NCBI GenBank assembly: GCA_947464885.1
Contig: CANHYZ010000010.1
Coordinates: 1-16,622, forward strand
Origin: Flavobacteriales bacterium
GTDB lineage: Bacteria > Bacteroidota > Bacteroidia > Flavobacteriales_D > Sanyastnellaceae
Direction of reading: 5' to 3'
DNA: 16,622 bases
Part shown: piece by piece, positions 13,995 to 16,622 of the stretch
Layout of the letters: every line of letters begins with the position of its first letter
Numbering within the stretch: position 1 is the first letter of the stretch
Translations under genes and position numbers: made by a program
Notes under the pieces: generated by a model
Databases searched by the model: none
What the model was told of the DNA's origin: nothing
What the model saw: only the letters and a program-made list of their open reading frames with translations

Positions 13995-14060
13995 AGCAGG
14001 GCAGGTGTGGCTGATAAAGGCACCCCTGCTGCCCATGAGAAGGCATGCCTTGCCCGTACT

Positions 14061-14118
14061 TAGTCATTTGTAATTTGTACTTCCCCCAATCTGTAATCCG
14101 TCATCCGTCATCCGTCAT
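14061..14118 (+). repeat. heptamer array (CCGTCAT family)
   Basis: Regular units CTGTAAT, CCGTCAT, CCGTCAT, CCGTCAT occupy 14091-14118; more diverged units (TAGTCAT, TTGTAAT, TTGTACT) lie at 14061-14081. The family is shared with the array at the fabD stop codon (5271-5312). A -7-like TATATTAG (14123-14130) begins 4 bp after the array and 28 bp before the next ATG. Confidence 0.75.
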
Positions 14119-14158
14119 CCTTTATATTAGCCCATTCAATAATCCAACCCACCAATCC

Positions 14159-16249
14159 ATGAACACCCCTTCATACCGCCGCATCGCACGCTTGCTCGCA
14201 GCATGCATGGCATTCGCTACACTCGCATTTATTGTTTCGTGTAAAAAGGATGAGGATAACGATACTCCTCCCGACAACACTACGCCGACCCCGGGAACAC
14301 TCGTGGGCAACAGCCGCACGGTGGATGTGGTAGGGCAGGTGTTTGATGAAAGCGGCAATCCGCTCACGGGTGCAATGGTACAGGCGGGCTATGGGGCGCA
14401 GTCTACGCTCACGGATGAACGCGGATTTTTTCGCTTGCTAGACATCGCGGGGTTTGAAAATATCGCACTGGTGAAAGTGTCGAAGGCAGGTTACTTCGAT
14501 GGCTCACGTTCGTTTGTGCCTACCGACGGACAAAACCGCGTGCGCATTGCGCTGTTGGCGAAAAACGATGCAGGAAGTTTTAGCGCAGCAGCAGGAGGAC
14601 AGGTGAGTTTGGAAAATGTGACGATTGATTTTGCTCCCGGCAGTATTGCGCTCAACGGACAGCCTTACAGCGGTAACGTGAATGTGGCCATCAACAGCAT
14701 CGATCCTTCGGATACCTGGAATATGTCGCAGCAAATGCCCGGTAGTTTGTTAGGAGCCAACGGACAGCAGTTCGACGTGTTGCGCTCGCTCGGCATGGCC
14801 GGTGTGGAGCTTACCGACGACGGCGGCCAGGAGTTGCAACTGCTCTCCGGCAACACCGCTACCGTGCGTTTTGAAGTTCCTGCTTCATTGCTCGCCGATG
14901 CACCGAGCACCATTCCACTCTGGCATTACAGCGAAACCCAAGGCTATTGGGTGCACGAGGGTGAGGCTGCGCTCAGCGGCAACGTGTACGAAGGTGAGGT
15001 GTCGCACTTTTCCTTTTGGAACTGCGATATTCCTGCCGAGGCAGTGATGTTTACGCTCACCCTACTCGACGATGCCCATGGCGGCAGCGCCAATCCGATT
15101 GAAGGCGCGCACGTGGTCATCACCAGCACGGTGTTCGGGCCGCGCGATGGCTACACGGATTCAAATGGAGTTGTATCAGGTCTTATTCCGGCCAACGAAG
15201 TGTTGGAAGTAAGTGTGTACATCATTTGCGGCAACAGCGAAGTGCTGGTATACACCGCAAGCATAGGTCCCCTTACAGCCGATTACAACACTACCTGGAG
15301 CATCACGAATTTACCCGACGCAGCGCTATTACAAGGGCAGTTGCTGAATGCTTCAGGAACTCCTGTTGCGGGTTACGTGTATTTAGAAAGCGGTGGTTTT
15401 GTTTCTACAGAGAATGGCTCCTATGAGCTGTTGACTTGCACCGGCAGCAATGCGGTGAGTGGTTGGTATTATGAAGGAAATGATATATGCGCTAGCAATC
15501 CACAAGCGATAACACTTGCAGCAGGAGTAAACCCGGTGGATGTGAACGTGCTCGATTGTGTTACCTATGGCCAACCTGGCGCAGGCGGTACCGACCAAGA
15601 GAACGACGCATTCACCTCAGTCATCATCGGCTCGCAAGAGTGGATGAGTGAAAACTTGAGTGTGGCGACCTATCGTGATGGCACGCCCATACCGCAGGTA
15701 ACCAACCCAACGGAATGGGATAGTCTCACCACCGGTGCATGGTGCTGGTACATGAATGATAGTGTGAACTATGCAGCTAGCTATGGTCGATTATACAACT
15801 GGTATGCAGTGGTAGGTATTCATGACGCAGCATCAGAAGCCGATCCTGCGCTGCGCAAGCAACTAGCGCCGGCCGATTGGCATGTGCCGAGCGATGCGGA
15901 ATGGAGCACGATGATTAATTTCTTAGATCCAACGGCTGACGGAGGTAATAACCCAAACATCGCAGGTGGCATGATGAAAACAACAGGAACCATTGAAGAC
16001 GGGACCGGGTTGTGGTATGCACCCAATGAAATGGCCAGCAATGTGAGCGGTTTTTCAGGGGCTCCCGGGGGCTACCGCGACGGCAATGGAGAATACAACA
16101 GCATTGGCTACATCGGTTACTGGTGGAGTTCTTCAGAGTACGATACCGGCAACGCGTGGGGCCGCTTCCTGTATTACGACTTTGGCATTGCCGGCAGGGA
16201 CTACAACGATAGGCAAGATGGCTTTTCTGTTCGTTGCCTTAGGGATTAA
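14159..16249 (+). CDS. large lipoprotein with C-terminal FISUMP domain
   Basis: From ATG 14159 the protein has 696 residues. The signal sequence ends in the lipobox FIVSC, so Cys28 is the likely lipidation site; KKDEDND follows. A carboxypeptidase-regulatory-like beta domain comes next (~55-130; VVGQVFDESGNPLTGAMVQ, TDERGFF). The middle (~140-470) has several beta modules, including a second and third regulatory-like repeat near 310-345 (PIEGAHVVIT, YTDSNGVVSG) and 391-425 (LQGQLLNASGTPVAGYVYLE). Residues ~488-696 form a FISUMP domain (TIGR02145): VIIGSQEWMSENL, YGRLYNWYAV, ADWHVPSDAEWSTM, GFSGAPGGYRD, YWWSSSEY, FSVRCLRD. Such proteins are anchored at the cell surface; the function is unknown. 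The upstream frame extension to 14045 is rejected because it reads through repeat DNA and hides the signal peptide. The gene is flanked by direct copies of a REP-like element. Confidence 0.92.
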   Translation: MNTPSYRRIARLLAACMAFATLAFIVSCKKDEDNDTPPDNTTPTPGTLVGNSRTVDVVGQVFDESGNPLTGAMVQAGYGAQSTLTDERGFFRLLDIAGFENIALVKVSKAGYFDGSRSFVPTDGQNRVRIALLAKNDAGSFSAAAGGQVSLENVTIDFAPGSIALNGQPYSGNVNVAINSIDPSDTWNMSQQMPGSLLGANGQQFDVLRSLGMAGVELTDDGGQELQLLSGNTATVRFEVPASLLADAPSTIPLWHYSETQGYWVHEGEAALSGNVYEGEVSHFSFWNCDIPAEAVMFTLTLLDDAHGGSANPIEGAHVVITSTVFGPRDGYTDSNGVVSGLIPANEVLEVSVYIICGNSEVLVYTASIGPLTADYNTTWSITNLPDAALLQGQLLNASGTPVAGYVYLESGGFVSTENGSYELLTCTGSNAVSGWYYEGNDICASNPQAITLAAGVNPVDVNVLDCVTYGQPGAGGTDQENDAFTSVIIGSQEWMSENLSVATYRDGTPIPQVTNPTEWDSLTTGAWCWYMNDSVNYAASYGRLYNWYAVVGIHDAASEADPALRKQLAPADWHVPSDAEWSTMINFLDPTADGGNNPNIAGGMMKTTGTIEDGTGLWYAPNEMASNVSGFSGAPGGYRDGNGEYNSIGYIGYWWSSSEYDTGNAWGRFLYYDFGIAGRDYNDRQDGFSVRCLRD

Positions 16250-16273
16250 CCCTGCGTGAATCGGCTTGGCACA

Positions 16274-16295
16274 GCCCAAGGCTTCAGCCGTGGGC
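16274..16295 (+). repeat. 22-bp imperfect palindrome GCCCAAGGCT...AGCCGTGGGC
   Basis: The two 11-base halves pair at 9 positions. It lies 25 bp after the FISUMP lipoprotein stop codon. The length and the GCCCA/TGGGC ends equal those of the palindrome at 16354-16375, although the inner stem differs. Confidence 0.75.
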
Positions 16296-16353
16296 CATTG
16301 ATATAGGCTGAGCTCGTATTATTTGACGCTATACAAGGTGCTCACTTTTCGGC

Positions 16354-16375
16354 GCCCACCATTGAAATGGTGGGC
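16354..16375 (+). repeat. 22-bp palindrome with perfect 10-bp arms
   Basis: The arms GCCCACCATT and AATGGTGGGC are perfect complements separated by GA. An outer GCGC...GCGC context (GGCG before, TTGCGCC after) may extend it. It is followed at once by the C-rich hairpin element at 16383. Confidence 0.85.
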
Positions 16376-16382
16376 TTGCGCC

Positions 16383-16459
16383 CCGGGCCTCACCCCCAAC
16401 CCCTCTCCAAAAGGAGAGGGGAGTAGGGCAGGTGTGGCTGATTGGGGCACTCCTGCTGC
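16383..16459 (+). repeat. C-rich hairpin element with shared tail
   Basis: It contains CCGGGCCTCACCCCC, the CCCCTCTCC/GGAGAGGGG hairpin (16400-16421) and the tail AGGGCAGGTGTGGCTGAT to CTGCTG. It matches 13944-14031 apart from the 12-bp duplication and scattered substitutions, and is repeated, cut by the window edge, from about 16589. Confidence 0.82.
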
Positions 16460-16481
16460 TTGTGAAAATCCGCGCCGCATC

Positions 16482-16622
16482 AAGCCTCGTAGAGGCGATA
16501 TATCACTAGCAAGAAGGGAGTCGTTTGTGCATGAGCCCCAGCGGGGCGACATGTTTTCATTCGAATGTTGTTCTTCGTATTTGAACACTCCGGGCCTCAC
16601 CCCCAACCCCTCTCCAAAAGGA
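16482..16622 (+). repeat. composite REP-like element, copy 2 (cut by window edge)
   Basis: The GCCTC palindrome (16484-16496), the GCCCC-AGC-GGGGC palindrome (16535-16547) and the following segment match 13836-13988 with four substitutions over 141 bp, in the same orientation. The spacer 16250-16622 holds only these repeats and the two 22-bp palindromes; I see no gene in it. Confidence 0.88.

Noticed and set aside
13799..14023. 74-residue minus-strand ORF
   Set aside because: It translates the REP-like element; a matching ORF in 16319-16606 arises from the second copy of the same DNA. Similarity between the two is explained by the repeat, and such ORFs are frequent false gene calls.
14045..14158. 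N-terminal extension of the FISUMP lipoprotein
   Set aside because: It reads through the CCGTCAT array and spacer; the ATG at 14159 gives a proper lipoprotein signal peptide with the lipobox at Cys28.
16319..16606. 95-residue minus-strand ORF
   Set aside because: It is composed entirely of palindromes and the composite repeat, with no start signal or domain.
13771..16622. Composite transposon around the lipoprotein gene
   Set aside because: The flanking copies are short, hold no transposase or terminal inverted repeats, and have no visible target-site duplication; they are better described as REP-like elements.

Overview
The window is a chromosomal stretch of a Bacteroidota bacterium, most likely of Flavobacteriales type. 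The evidence is a type IX secretion (T9SS) C-terminal sorting domain on a secreted nuclease, PKD domains, cysteine-flanked 'GC-x-DxxAxNY/F...DDxSC' surface-protein motifs, a FISUMP lipoprotein, a HAMP-less sensor kinase with an OmpR-type regulator, a KdsC/DUF2520 gene pair, and -7 boxes of the Bacteroidota TAnnTTTG type with no Shine-Dalgarno signals. I found no tRNA, rRNA, CRISPR array, transposase or integrase.

Layout. 1-2227 (+): three cell-envelope proteins, namely a PKD protein cut by the window edge, a small lipoprotein, and a secreted protein with a Pro-rich linker. 2253-4240 (-): a two-component system whose genes overlap by ATGA. 4377-5747 (+): fabD, then a small protein made of four 25-residue repeats. 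5825-7054 (-): an M16 zinc peptidase. 7055-7416: a 362-bp divergent spacer filled with repeats. 7417-10487 (+): a PKD/dockerin-like secreted protein and a secreted endonuclease I with a T9SS tail. 10491-12769 (-): a conserved exported protein, a KdsC-type phosphatase and a DUF2520 protein. 12810-13700 (+): an RlmI-type methyltransferase. 13701-14158: a 458-bp repeat-rich spacer. 14159-16249 (+): a large FISUMP lipoprotein. 16250-16622: a 373-bp spacer of palindromes and REP-like elements running off the window.

The genes are mostly ordinary housekeeping and envelope genes. The unusual content lies in the spacers. From about 5.2 kb onward nearly every spacer holds short tandem arrays with 7- or 8-bp units. 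The units fall into a few families (CCGTCAT, CCCTCAC, AGGGCGA, ATTATAGG/ATTGTAGG, AARTGGTG) that recur at unlinked sites in both orientations. They sit edge to edge with genes: stop codons of fabD and the DUF2520 gene lie inside heptamer units, arrays abut the M16 stop codon and the kdsC start codon, and three arrays sit just upstream of -7-like promoter boxes. The CCCTCAC family can form G-quadruplexes.

A second layer is a set of REP-like palindromes with compensated stems, including a composite 141-bp element present in direct orientation on both sides of the FISUMP lipoprotein gene. A 78/79-bp hairpin-forming tandem repeat lies between the M16 and PKD/dockerin genes. These spacer repeats are the best candidate in the window for something not previously described. 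What they do, and how they are made, is not visible from the sequence.
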